Part shown: one piece after another, positions 33,318-45,721 of the stretch
How the letters are laid out: every line of letters begins with the position of its first letter
Numbering within the stretch: the first letter of the stretch is position 1
Source of the DNA: Skeletonema tropicum
Lineage: Eukaryota; Bacillariophyta; Thalassiosirophyceae; Thalassiosirales; Thalassiosiraceae
NCBI GenBank assembly: GCA_037178625.1
Contig: CM074148.1
Location: forward strand, 1,426,001 to 1,490,000
Length of the DNA: 64,000 bases
Reading direction: 5' to 3'
Notes under the pieces: generated by a model
The model's database searches: none
What the model was told of the DNA's origin: nothing
What the model saw: only the letters and a program-made list of their open reading frames with translations
Made by a program: the position numbers and the translations under genes

Positions 33318-35546
33318 GATGGCGGTATGTAATTTGAGACGGCCATCTTGATTTTTGAAGCGGTACCACCTTCTCAGCCGTATCAAAGCACAACACACGC
33401 AGATCAAAAATTGACAATGGCTGATATCTTGTCTCCTACGCGGCCAATGAAGGCGATAAGTGGCGTTTTGGAAAGCTCTCATTGCGCTCTATCGATTAGG
33501 CCTGTAATTATCCTGATTGGAGGACTTTCATTCAATCAATCCGTTCAAAAACAGGTCTAGAAAGTCACCAGTGGCTCTCAATCCGGCTCCACAGCCACAG
33601 CCCGAATTTGACGATATGACAACCAATCGAAAGCTCTTTTCAATCTCTTTCGATTAGTACTATCATTCAGCCAACTGAATAATCTAAACATAGCTCGGGC
33701 AAAGCCCTCGCAAAAAAGCGACCACTTTAGTCAGCCTTGTCCAGACAGTTGACAGTTGACAGTTGATTGGTCGAAAATCCCAAAGAGCGACCAGTTCAAT
33801 CAGCCTCACATCATGACAGTTGGCACGGAAGCATCAAACGCTTCGCTGAAGAACGATCACTTAATTCAGTAAGATCCAACTACTCACTGCTCGGGCAAAG
33901 CCCTCGCACAATACACTGAGCATAGATCAGCAATTGCTCATCAGTGAACTAAGTTACATGTACCGTCCAATGATAGTTAGATCAACTCAGTACCGTCCAT
34001 GATAATAATCCATTGTGCAACATCAACTTGCCTCGACTGTGCTCGACATCCTCCGCTTCGCTCCAGACTTACTACCCAACAATTTAATGTATTCATTTAA
34101 TATATTCATTATCAATCTAAGTATGATCCCAACAACATCCGAGAAGGAGGAGGATGTTGGATTGACTATTCCTCCTCCTCACCGTCGCCGATGATGATGA
34201 TCAACAGTTAGTTAACGCGAACTAGTAGTTTGGAATGATCATCGGAGGTGTGGTTGGGATTAATCATCATCATCATCGGCGGCGTGTGGAGAATGGCGAG
34301 TGAGCCGAATGTAGCGTAATGATATTGAATAAGTAATTCCACCGCCGATGATGAATTATTACACCACCGCCGATGTTGATGAATGGATTGAAGGTCGAGC
34401 GAAGCGAGACAGTGGAAGAATGATGCGACAAGTCGAAAGTCGAGTGAGCCGGAGGCGAGGGAGATGGAAGTAATGCAAATACTGTCAACGGTACGGTGGT
34501 GGAAATAGTGAAGGAGCGAGTGAGCCGCCAGGCGAGGGAGCTGTTGATTTTTGATTTTGGTATTGCTATGGTATTATTGATAATGATGATATTGAAAATA
34601 TTATATGGACGATGGAAGAATTGACGGTGGTGGAGGTAATTCTGTTCATTTTGTTGAAATTTCGAAATTTTGGAGTGTCTTCGGCGCTGGGGATGACTTT
34701 CTGGGGTACGGTCAATTTAGTTGAGTTGATTGGCAAAGAATCGATATTTGGCCTTGAATAGTACCAATTGATAGAACTCGACGAGAGGATTCAAAATCAC
34801 TACTCATCTCATTCATACGACCAATAGAAGGAGAGGTATGGATGTTTGGATGGGTAGAGTGCGTGGGAGTTTAGGTTGGACAAGTGACAAGGAGTGACGC
34901 TGAATGACTTCAAGGGTGCACCGTAAGCTTTCCAGCCACATGAACATCTTCAATCATACTCATTTACTATTTAATCATTATTTTTCATCTAGAGTCGAGG
35001 GCACAATTAATCAACAAACATTGTTGCCCGAACACCTAACAGTAACATAAAACTTCTTGATATTCATTTCTCTCTCCCCTCTACGTTAGTTTGCGTCCAA
35101 AAATTTAAACCTCTCCTCACGAATCCTCCTCCAAGCCTTCTTGCTAGCTCGTACTTCCTTCTTGATACGTTCCTCTTCCTCACGTTCCTTCTTATTCGGG
35201 TCTACGATGCTCTCGAAGGGTTCCGTAATCCACTCATCCCAAACTGACTTGTCTGCCTCAACCTTCTCATTCGACTTGAGCTTCTTATTCTCTTCTATCT
35301 TTGCAGCAACTTCATCCTCCTCGTCAAGCCTCTTCTGTGCCCGAAGTGCCTGTTCGAGGTACTTGTATAATGTTAATGTAATAGTCTCATGATGGTCCGG
35401 TCCAATATCAGGAGATTGACATCGCAACTTGATGATGTCTGATGATCTTCCATGGTGCTACAGTAATATTAAAGCAGTGAATAGAAGAGGAGGACGGTGA
35501 TGGCATGGCACAGTAGAATGTAGCTTTATCATTGCATTGCTCTGTT
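33318..35546 (+). repeat. array unit 2 (2229 bp)
   Basis: Three heptamers. Its ORF (35086-35427) carries Glu instead of Ala in LDEADEV, a variant seen elsewhere only in the unit at 45722. Confidence 0.95.
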
Positions 35547-37775
35547 GATGGCGGTATGTAATTTGAGACGGCCATCTTGATTTTTGAAGCGGTACCACCT
35601 TCTCAGCCGTATCAAAGCACAACACACGCAGATCAAAAATTGACAATGGCTGATATCTTGTCTCCTACGCGGCCAATGAAGGCGATAAGTGGCGTTTTGG
35701 AAAGCTCTCATTGCGCTCTATCGATTAGGCCTGTAATTATCCTGATTGGAGGACTTTCATTCAATCAATCCGTTCAAAAACAGGTCTAGAAAGTCACCAG
35801 TGGCTCTCAATCCGGCTCCACAGCCACAGCCCGAATTTGACGATATGACAACCAATCGAAAGCTCTTTTCAATCTCTTTCGATTAGTACTATCATTCAGC
35901 CAACTGAATAATCTAAACATAGCTCGGGCAAAGCCCTCGCAAAAAAGCGACCACTTTAGTCAGCCTTGTCCAGACAGTTGACAGTTGACAGTTGATTGGT
36001 CGAAAATCCCAAAGAGCGACCAGTTCAATCAGCCTCACATCATGACAGTTGGCACGGAAGCATCAAACGCTTCGCTGAAGAACGATCACTTAATTCAGTA
36101 AGATCCAACTACTCACTGCTCGGGCAAAGCCCTCGCACAATACACTGAGCATAGATCAGCAATTGCTCATCAGTGAACTAAGTTACATGTACCGTCCAAT
36201 GATAGTTAGATCAACTCAGTACCGTCCATGATAATAATCCATTGTGCAACATCAACTTGCCTCGACTGTGCTCGACATCCTCCGCTTCGCTCCAGACTTA
36301 CTACCCAACAATTTAATGTATTCATTTAATATATTCATTATCAATCTAAGTATGATCCCAACAACATCCGAGAAGGAGGAGGATGTTGGATTGACTATTC
36401 CTCCTCCTCACCGTCGCCGATGATGATGATCAACAGTTAGTTAACGCGAACTAGTAGTTTGGAATGATCATCGGAGGTGTGGTTGGGATTAATCATCATC
36501 ATCATCGGCGGCGTGTGGAGAATGGCGAGTGAGCCGAATGTAGCGTAATGATATTGAATAAGTAATTCCACCGCCGATGATGAATTATTACACCACCGCC
36601 GATGTTGATGAATGGATTGAAGGTCGAGCGAAGCGAGACAGTGGAAGAATGATGCGACAAGTCGAAAGTCGAGTGAGCCGGAGGCGAGGGAGATGGAAGT
36701 AATGCAAATACTGTCAACGGTACGGTGGTGGAAATAGTGAAGGAGCGAGTGAGCCGCCAGGCGAGGGAGCTGTTGATTTTTGATTTTGGTATTGCTATGG
36801 TATTATTGATAATGATGATATTGAAAATATTATATGGACGATGGAAGAATTGACGGTGGTGGAGGTAATTCTGTTCATTTTGTTGAAATTTCGAAATTTT
36901 GGAGTGTCTTCGGCGCTGGGGATGACTTTCTGGGGTACGGTCAATTTAGTTGAGTTGATTGGCAAAGAATCGATATTTGGCCTTGAATAGTACCAATTGA
37001 TAGAACTCGACGAGAGGATTCAAAATCACTACTCATCTCATTCATACGACCAATAGAAGGAGAGGTATGGATGTTTGGATGGGTAGAGTGCGTGGGAGTT
37101 TAGGTTGGACAAGTGACAAGGAGTGACGCTGAATGACTTCAAGGGTGCACCGTAAGCTTTCCAGCCACATGAACATCTTCAATCATACTCATTTACTATT
37201 TAATCATTATTTTTCATCTAGAGTCGAGGGCACAATTAATCAACAAACATTGTTGCCCGAACACCTAACAGTAACATAAAACTTCTTGATATTCATTTCT
37301 CTCTCCCCTCTACGTTAGTTTGCGTCCAAAAATTTAAACCTCTCCTCACGAATCCTCCTCCAAGCCTTCTTGCTAGCTCGTACTTCCTTCTTGATACGTT
37401 CCTCTTCCTCACGTTCCTTCTTATTCGGGTCTACGATGCTCTCGAAGGGTTCCGTAATCCACTCATCCCAAACTGACTTGTCTGCCTCAACCTTCTCATT
37501 CGACTTGAGCTTCTTATTCTCTTCTATCTTTGCAGCAACTTCATCCGCCTCGTCAAGCCTCTTCTGTGCCCGAAGTGCCTGTTCGAGGTACTTGTATAAT
37601 GTTAATGTAATAGTCTCATGATGGTCCGGTCCAATATCAGGAGATTGACATCGCAACTTGATGATGTCTGATGATCTTCCATGGTGCTACAGTAATATTA
37701 AAGCAGTGAATAGAAGAGGAGGACGGTGATGGCATGGCACAGTAGAATGTAGCTTTATCATTGCATTGCTCTGTT
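35547..37775 (+). repeat. array unit 3 (2229 bp)
   Basis: Three heptamers; ORF at 37315-37656, Ala variant. Confidence 0.95.
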
Positions 37776-37829
37776 GATGGCGGTATGTAATTTGAGACGG
37801 CCATCTTGATTTTTGAAGCGGTACCACCT
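37776..37829 (+). repeat. array unit 4, left remnant
   Basis: The first 54 bp of a unit, ending GTACCACCT where the 5.72-kb insertion begins. Confidence 0.9.
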
Positions 37830-38429
37830 CGTTTCGTGTAGCACGGAACGTCTCATTCCCTTAGACGATCACTCACTTCTCACCATCGTCATCCTTGTTA
37901 TGTATCCTTACCATGTAATTATATTATTAGTTGATGTTATCGCAGTAGTACTGATTAGTCTGTATATTACGTAAACATTAACGTAGTGTGAGAAACGAAT
38001 CGGTTTATCAGACAGCCATTCTCACGGCTGTATCTACGATGGCAGCGTTCGAAAAGAATAGAATACGGGGAGAAAATGATGACAATATTTATTCTATTCT
38101 CCGACGGGGAGGAACGCGGACATAATAAGTATGAGGAAATGGAACCAGTTCACTGAGGTTATATTTGACTGGGAGAAGCGATAAGAATTTGCCGAGGAAT
38201 GCGGGAGGAAAGGAGGAAAGAGATTCGATATCGATATAATGAATTGCCGAGGACGCCGGCATAATAATTGGCCCTCCAGTAAGGACACCTGGGATATCAA
38301 CAACCATCGCCGAGGAATGCTGGCGATAAATAAATCGGCCCTGCTGGGGAGGAATGCCCCCGTCTGCATAAAAGGAATTGGCCCAAACTAACTATTGACG
38401 GATAGGCACCACTAGACGTGGAGCTGGAA

Positions 38430-38780
38430 ACAGATATCACCCAGGAGCTGATCCTGCGGTGCGGCAAAATATCACCCAGGAGCGGATCCTGCGGTGCGGC
38501 AAAATATCACCCAGGAGCTGATCCTGCGGTGCGGCAAAATATCACCCAGGAGCTGATCCTGCGGTGCGGCAAAATATCACCCAGGAGCTGATCCTGCGGT
38601 GCGGCAAAATATCACCCAGGAGCGGATCCTGCGGTGCGGCAAAATATCACCCAGGAGCTGATCCTGCGGTGCGGCAAAATATCACCCAGGAGCTGATCCT
38701 GCGGTGCGGCAAAATATCACCCAGGAGCGGATCCTGCGGTGCGGCAAAATATCACCCAGGAGCAGATCCTGCGGTGTGGA
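38430..38780 (+). repeat. 35-bp tandem repeat, ten units
   Basis: Core words ATCACCCAGGAGC and GATCCTGCGGTGCGGCAAAA. Each unit has an inverted repeat CAGGA-N5-TCCTG. The base after AGC varies T,G,T,T,T,G,T,T,G,A, so units 1-4 and 5-8 repeat as a 140-bp block. Related ATCACCCAGG words continue to about 38845. Confidence 0.95.
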
Positions 38781-38867
38781 AACAAGGAAACCCATTTATC
38801 ACCCAGGCGGGGTGTGGAAACGGAAACATACGGATAATCACCCAGGAGGGGTGATCGGAAGAACAGA

Positions 38868-39012
38868 AATACTGCAAGGAGCCAGTATAGACCCTGCAAG
38901 GAGCCAAGGGCGACGGAAATTGCTGCAAGGAGCCAGTGGTAACACGAGAAATTGCTGCAAGGAGCCAGCAGATAGGGAATATTAAAGAATATCGCTGCAA
39001 GGAGCCAGCAGG
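38868..39012 (+). repeat. dispersed CTGCAAGGAGCCA words
   Basis: Five occurrences of CTGCAAGGAGCCA in about 145 bp with unequal spacing, immediately after the 35-bp array. Confidence 0.85.
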
Positions 39013-41006
39013 ATCACGAATGGAATAGGGATAACAGAGAATATTAACGATGTAACAGTCAATGGCAAAATGCCGCCGCATTCTTGGAGAGATAGAGGAA
39101 AAGTAAACGTAAATGGCAAAGTGCCACCGCGTCGTTGGAGAAGAAAGAGAAATACCACCAGGAGGTGGGGCCAGCGGAGCCTAGAATAGGAAAGAATGAA
39201 ATAGATCGAGTAAGTGAGGCAAACACCTGAACGAGAGCATAAATAGTAATAGTCATGGTCGAAGTGCCTGACGGAGAAAAGATGGCCGGAGTGCCTGGCG
39301 TAAAGTGAGACGGCCGGAGTGCCTGTAATGTTGGTAAGCGGAAAAGAATAGGGAACATGATCGGTCGGGAATGAAAAAGAATAGGGATTGTGATTGGTCA
39401 TGAAGAGAGATAGAAATATTTTGTACGAGAGACGACAAGAGAGCTGAAAAGGCCAGCGTAGTAGATGAAAACTAATGTGCACCCAGAAGATAGGGTCACC
39501 GTTAACTATGTCATATTAGTTAGATTAGAGTGGCCGCACCTCGGACGAAAGCTGAGGGGAGATACTCTAGAGGAGAGATGTCGAACACGATAATCAACGT
39601 GAAGCCTTTGATATACAGGAAGACAGCCCGATAGAGGACAACTGCCGTATACGAGGAGTAGAATACCGAAGAAAACTGAGCAGGACTAAGAGACAGATGA
39701 ATAGCAAGAACAGCGGTTAACCAACAGATGCACATAAACTCTGAGAGATCATAGAGATCTGACTTATCGGGCCAGAACGAGAGTGCTCACGGTAATGAAC
39801 ACGGGCTGGTAATATAATAGGTTGCACGTCACGGATGCCAAGTACACTATCCAAAACCTCATGGAGAGATCTGACATGGAATCGGAGACAAGATACTATC
39901 AGAAATACAAGCATCCCTGCTTGAGAATGAGATCAAACGTTAACCACGACAAGTATGAATAAAAATCCTTTTGAGGGCATAAATGTGAGAATAGTATTCG
40001 GGACTGCTCTGCATGAGAAGTCGATTACAAATGGAAGCCGGGAAGAGGTTGATCTCAAGACATGAATATAAGCAATGTGAAACTGAAACACAAGATGAAT
40101 GCTTGAACGCTTACAGTTACAGCAAAGCTATGACATTTAAGGTTATGGCATTTTGAGCCGACCGGCGTGATAGTTACTCTGATGATATGTATGTGCAAGT
40201 ACTTTGGCACAATTCGTGTGAACATCCCTTTATCTCCGGTCAAACCAGATCAGTGAATGGCATCCCCTAAATTGAGTACAGCACACCCGCAGACAGAGCT
40301 CCATGATGTTGCGAGAAAGATGGGGAGAGAATGGCACAGAGTGTTTCATCTAACAACTCTTCCTCCAGGAAGGGAGAGGGAGAGAAAGAGAGAAATGGAC
40401 AGCACTTGCTGTAAAAATAAGGAATAGGTGGCAACTCGATCATGACAAGAAACGGCTTGTCAACAAGTACTTGATAGGGAGTAGCTTCATGCCATGTGAT
40501 GAGACAGGGACAAAGACAAATTCCATGATGTTGTACATACAATATACCTTGGGATCGGCGTACAGAAGATCGTAGCAACAGAGTTGGTTACTCCGGAACT
40601 CTATGACGGAGCAAATATTAGATGCGTGTAATGGTGCACGGGCATTCAAAGTGAATCGGAAGCGAACACAAATATTAACAATCGACAAACATTCTTATTT
40701 TGAATCGCAGGCTTGATGTGGTTGAGATGTCAAGAAATAGGAAGACCTCATCTTGGCAAAAGATCCCTCAGTATAAGCGTAGCCAATATATAGTACGAGC
40801 TGTATCGCTTTGATAACAGCGGGCGCGAATACAAGCTGTAGTCTATGACAAGGTGTAAAAGACAAGAAATTGGATATAGCCAGAACAACACGACCGCGGA
40901 CGTTATTATCCATCATGATGAGCCGAGGAGGTAGTTTGAAGAACGGACCGCAGACAAGGACGTTACTATCCATCATGATGAGCGGATGATAATCTAATCC
41001 GAATTG

Positions 41007-41135
41007 ATGGAGAAACGCCCTGCGGCAAAGGAGAAACAAAGCTGAAGAGAATAGATCGGTGGAGAAACGCCCTGCGGCAAAGGAGAAACAAAGCTGAAGA
41101 GAATAGATTGGTGGAGAAACGCCCTGCGGACAAGG
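41007..41135 (+). repeat. tandem repeat of about 52 bp, 2.5 units
   Basis: Units start GGAGAAACGCCCTGCGG and include AAGCTGAAGAGAATAGAT. The third is shortened. Earlier related words (GGACGTTATTATCCATCATG) are duplicated at 40895 and 40958. Confidence 0.85.
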
Positions 41136-41407
41136 GACAAACAAATGTACGAGAATAAGGGACGAACAAATGTACGAGCCATGACTACCAAGGCATAACG
41201 AAATACTCCATAGCATCTTACCAATGAGGAGTCCAGAGTGAAGGACGATTGAACAACATGGTGAAAACAATGCGCACTGAACTGGAGACGGGTCGACATC
41301 CAAGACCGGGAGACACTCGATAGGATCAAGAAGGGGCAGCAATACCTCGTGTAGACCAATAATTGAATGTCAAGCAGGGGAGAATATTTATACTTGACAT
41401 TCCCAAG

Positions 41408-41520
41408 ACGGCACAGAAGAGGCAGATAAACGAGACAGAGAAGAAGAGGCAGATAAAAGAGACAGAGAAGAAGAGTCAGATAAAAGAGACAGAGAAGAAG
41501 AGTCAGATAAAAGAGATGGC
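41408..41520 (+). repeat. tandem repeat of about 29 bp, four units
   Basis: Units of the form CAGATAAAAGAGACAGAGAA, purine-rich. Confidence 0.85.
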
Positions 41521-42444
41521 ATAGACGAGGCAGATTGATGAATGTGGATTAAACGCCAGATGTCAAGCTAGGAAGAACGTGATGCACGTCTTATCACCCG
41601 ACACAGTGGCAGAGGAAATCAACGAGGTAGTACAGACCAAGATATCGGCGGAAGAGCGCAAATGAAGAAATGATATTGAAGAACGCCTTGGGCCTTGGTC
41701 GGGTCGAATGGAAGCAACATGAGAAAGATTGGATGACCCACAGAGCGGCTATATAGCATCAAGTTGAACTTGTATCATGATAACTATGGTGTGAACACCG
41801 TGATAACTTACATGGGCATAATTGCGTTAGCAGAGCAGAGCAAAACATTTCCGACAAGCCGACTCGATAGCTTAGTGGTTATTGTCAGTGAGTTCCATGA
41901 AACTAGGACGTTAAGACCACGCGTAGGACCCGCAGTTGAGGTGACTGCTGACAATACTTGAGAGCAATTGCATGACAAGCACTGCGGGAGCGCCCTAATG
42001 CATTTGGAGACGATTCTAGATGCATCGACAACAAGCCTTCTTAGTATGAGACGACAACAACAACTAGGCTCGCATCGACCTACTTGTAGTAGGACACTCA
42101 GACTAGGGATCACAAATTCATATTATCAAACGATAATGGAGCTGCAAATGATTTTGAATATATCAGGTGAGACCAATCTCAAACGGCAAGAGAAGGGAGA
42201 AGGTCTGACAGAGTACGGGGTGCCATCGATAGGTTATCTCGGACGGTTAGATGTCAATTGTGGTAGATGGAGTAAAGCCACCACAGACTTCAAGAGACTG
42301 ATGCGACCAATCACCAACTCGACCAACAAAAGACTCGGCATACGAGGAGAATATGAGTGATATACCTCTCGCTCGTGATGCTGAAACACGAGATATAGGC
42401 CAGGCTAATGCGAGTTGAACTAGAGACGCACTGGACAATTTGAT

Positions 42445-42665
42445 GCACAAATTTAAACGACTTGAACGAGGCGATATAACCACGAAAACAAGAGACCGAC
42501 TTAAACGAGGCGATATAACCACGACAACAAGAGGCCGACTTCACGAAAACAAGAGACCGACTTAAACGAGGCGATATAACCACGACAACAAGAGGCCGAC
42601 TTCACGAAAACAAGAGACCGACTTAAACGAGGCGATATAACCACGCCAACAAGAGGCCGACTTAA
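42445..42665 (+). repeat. tandem repeat of about 61 bp, 3.5 units
   Basis: Units contain GACTTAAACGAGGCGATATA, CAACAAGAGGCCGACTTCAC and AAAACAAGAGAC. Confidence 0.9.
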
Positions 42666-43549
42666 AGATGTAGAGATATGCGAGAGGTGATGAGGCAATA
42701 GCAGGAGAGCCAACACCAACATACCAAGGAAGTCACATGCTGACTCTGGAAACACGACATCCCACATGTTACACAAGCAATACAGGCGACACATATCGGA
42801 ACATAGAAGAGGTTGCGAGGAAACGACTCCTTGAACAGCCAAACGCATCAAAGTTTGGGTAAAACGGCACAGGTACAGACCCAGATCTGTCACCCACGGG
42901 ACAATGCTTACCTCATGTACAAAACTGCCATTAGACGTACCGGCCACGAATTTTTGTATGGGCAACGCACGCTTGAATTTAAGTGAGAACGTGGCTCGAA
43001 GTTAGAATCACTTGAGATAGTGAAGATAAAGGGAATGAAGTGAAGATTTGCCACTATGCGTAACATGATTTACAACGTACAGAACTATGCTTGCCAAAGG
43101 TGTATACAGGATGAAGAGTCACTCTCAAGACACGCGATTAGGGACACAATCCATCATCCATTATGAGATAATATCGGCCAACGTAAACGACATCCTACCA
43201 AGAACCAAGAACCCGAACGAGGTGATGATTAAGCTCTGAGAGAATAATAAACGACCTCGGGCAGGAAGAAGGACATGGCAAGAGCCTCTGAGACAACACG
43301 ATGAATGAGAAGGAGGAGAGAGAACTCAATCAATTAAGTATCCAGAACGCTAGAACTAGTCACCGGACTAAAGCGGTGAAAGAGGTAAAGATACCAGCAA
43401 CTCATTTCTGTACGACGATCAATTTTGATCAAAGCATCTCGTGACACTCGGGCATACAGGACCGCGATGCATCTGAGGGGTTACATTGAAAGGACGTACA
43501 TTGAAAGGTATTTACGTTTACGGGGAGACCGTAGAGGCTGGTGAAGATT

Positions 43550-45721
43550 CACAACACACGCAGATCAAAAATTGACAATGGCTGATATCTTGTCTCCTAC
43601 GCGGCCAATGAAGGCGATAAGTGGCGTTTTGGAAAGCTCTCATTGCGCTCTATCGATTAGGCCTGTAATTATCCTGATTGGAGGACTTTCATTCAATCAA
43701 TCCGTTCAAAAACAGGTCTAGAAAGTCACCAGTGGCTCTCAATCCGGCTCCACAGCCACAGCCCGAATTTGACGATATGACAACCAATCGAAAGCTCTTT
43801 TCAATCTCTTTCGATTAGTACTATCATTCAGCCAACTGAATAATCTAAACATAGCTCGGGCAAAGCCCTCGCAAAAAAGCGACCACTTTAGTCAGCCTTG
43901 TCCAGACAGTTGACAGTTGACAGTTGACAGTTGACAGTTGATTGGTCGAAAATCCCAAAGAGCGACCAGTTCAATCAGCCTCACATCATGACAGTTGGCA
44001 CGGAAGCATCAAACGCTTCGCTGAAGAACGATCACTTAATTCAGTAAGATCCAACTACTCACTGCTCGGGCAAAGCCCTCGCACAATACACTGAGCATAG
44101 ATCAGCAATTGCTCATCAGTGAACTAAGTTACATGTACCGTCCAATGATAGTTAGATCAACTCAGTACCGTCCATGATAATAATCCATTGTGCAACATCA
44201 ACTTGCCTCGACTGTGCTCGACATCCTCCGCTTCGCTCCAGACTTACTACCCAACAATTTAATGTATTCATTTAATATATTCATTATCAATCTAAGTATG
44301 ATCCCAACAACATCCGAGGAGGAGGAGGATGTTGGATTGACTATTCCTCCTCCTCACCGTCGCCGATGATGATGATCAACAGTTAGTTAACGCGAACTAG
44401 TAGTTTGGAATGATCATCGGAGGTGTGGTTGGGATTAATCATCATCATCATCGGCGGCGTGTGGAGAATGGCGAGTGAGCCGAATGTAGCGTAATGATAT
44501 TGAATAAGTAATTCCACCGCCGATGATGAATTATTACACCACCGCCGATGTTGATGAATGGATTGAAGGTCGAGCGAAGCGAGACAGTGGAAGAATGATG
44601 CGACAAGTCGAAAGTCGAGTGAGCCGGAGGCGAGGGAGATGGAAGTAATGCAAATACTGTCAACGGTACGGTGGTGGAAATAGTGAAGGAGCGAGTGAGC
44701 CGCCAGGCGAGGGAGCTGTTGATTTTTGATTTTGGTATTGCTATGGTATTATTGATAATGATGATATTGAAAATATTATATGGACGATGGAAGAATTGAC
44801 GGTGGTGGAGGTAATTCTGTTCATTTTGTTGAAATTTCGAAATTTTGGAGTGTCTTCGGCGCTGGGGATGACTTTCTGGGGTACGGTCAATTTAGTTGAG
44901 TTGATTGGCAAAGAATCGATATTTGGCCTTGAATAGTACCAATTGATAGAACTCGACGAGAGGATTCAAAATCACTACTCATCTCATTCATACGACCAAT
45001 AGAAGGAGAGGTATGGATGTTTGGATGGGTAGAGTGCGTGGGAGTTTAGGTTGGACAAGTGACAAGGAGTGACGCTGAATGACTTCAAGGGTGCACCGTA
45101 AGCTTTCCAGCCACATGAACATCTTCAATCATACTCATTTACTATTTAATCATTATTTTTCATCTAGAGTCGAGGGCACAATTAATCAACAAACATTGTT
45201 GCCCGAACACCTAACAGTAACATAAAACTTCTTGATATTCATTTCTCTCTCCCCTCTACGTTAGTTTGCGTCCAAAAATTTAAACCTCTCCTCACGAATC
45301 CTCCTCCAAGCCTTCTTGCTAGCTCGTACTTCCTTCTTGATACGTTCCTCTTCCTCACGTTCCTTCTTATTCGGGTCTACGATGCTCTCGAAGGGTTCCG
45401 TAATCCACTCATCCCAAACTGACTTGTCTGCCTCAACCTTCTCATTCGACTTGAGCTTCTTATTCTCTTCTATCTTTGCAGCAACTTCATCCGCCTCGTC
45501 AAGCCTCTTCTGTGCCCGAAGTGCCTGTTCGAGGTACTTGTATAATGTTAATGTAATAGTCTCATGATGGTCCGGTCCAATATCAGGAGATTGACATCGC
45601 AACTTGATGATGTCTGATGATCTTCCATGGTGCTACAGTAATATTAAAGCAGTGAATAGAAGAGGAGGACGGTGATGGCATGGCACAGTAGAATGTAGCT
45701 TTATCATTGCATTGCTCTGTT
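43550..45721 (+). repeat. array unit 5 after the insertion (2172 bp)
   Basis: Starts at CACAACACACG. Five heptamers and GAGGAGGAGG near 44318, features otherwise found only in the far-right units (56868 onward; the last has four heptamers). ORF 45261-45602, Ala variant. Confidence 0.93.

Larger units (their letters stand above)
37830..43549 (+). mobile_element. 5.72-kb unclassified insertion in the array
   Basis: Replaces 17 bp of the unit (TCTCAGCCGTATCAAAG) and has no target-site duplication. The plus strand is purine-rich and all frames are broken by stops; the longest frames are low-complexity shadows. It begins near TGTAGCACGGAACGTCTC (37837), which could be the start of an LTR, but no second copy exists at the other end. 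It carries several unrelated small tandem repeats (separate entries). A decayed retroelement, a non-coding element or a translocated segment are all possible. Confidence 0.55.

Noticed and set aside
33348..33560. Plus-strand frame containing MADILSPTRPMK in each array unit
   Set aside because: The inner ATG has a good context, but the 46-residue product has no family and overlaps nothing supportive. It was kept out of the gene list for lack of evidence.
37837..38100. LTR at the left end of the array insertion
   Set aside because: The TGT start is suggestive, but no second copy, no primer-binding site I can defend and no gag-pol frame are present.
38982..39482. Minus-strand 166-codon hydrophobic frame in the array insertion
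   Set aside because: The plus strand is purine-rich, so the minus strand reads as Phe/Leu/Ser/Pro by composition. It includes small repeats and has no motif.
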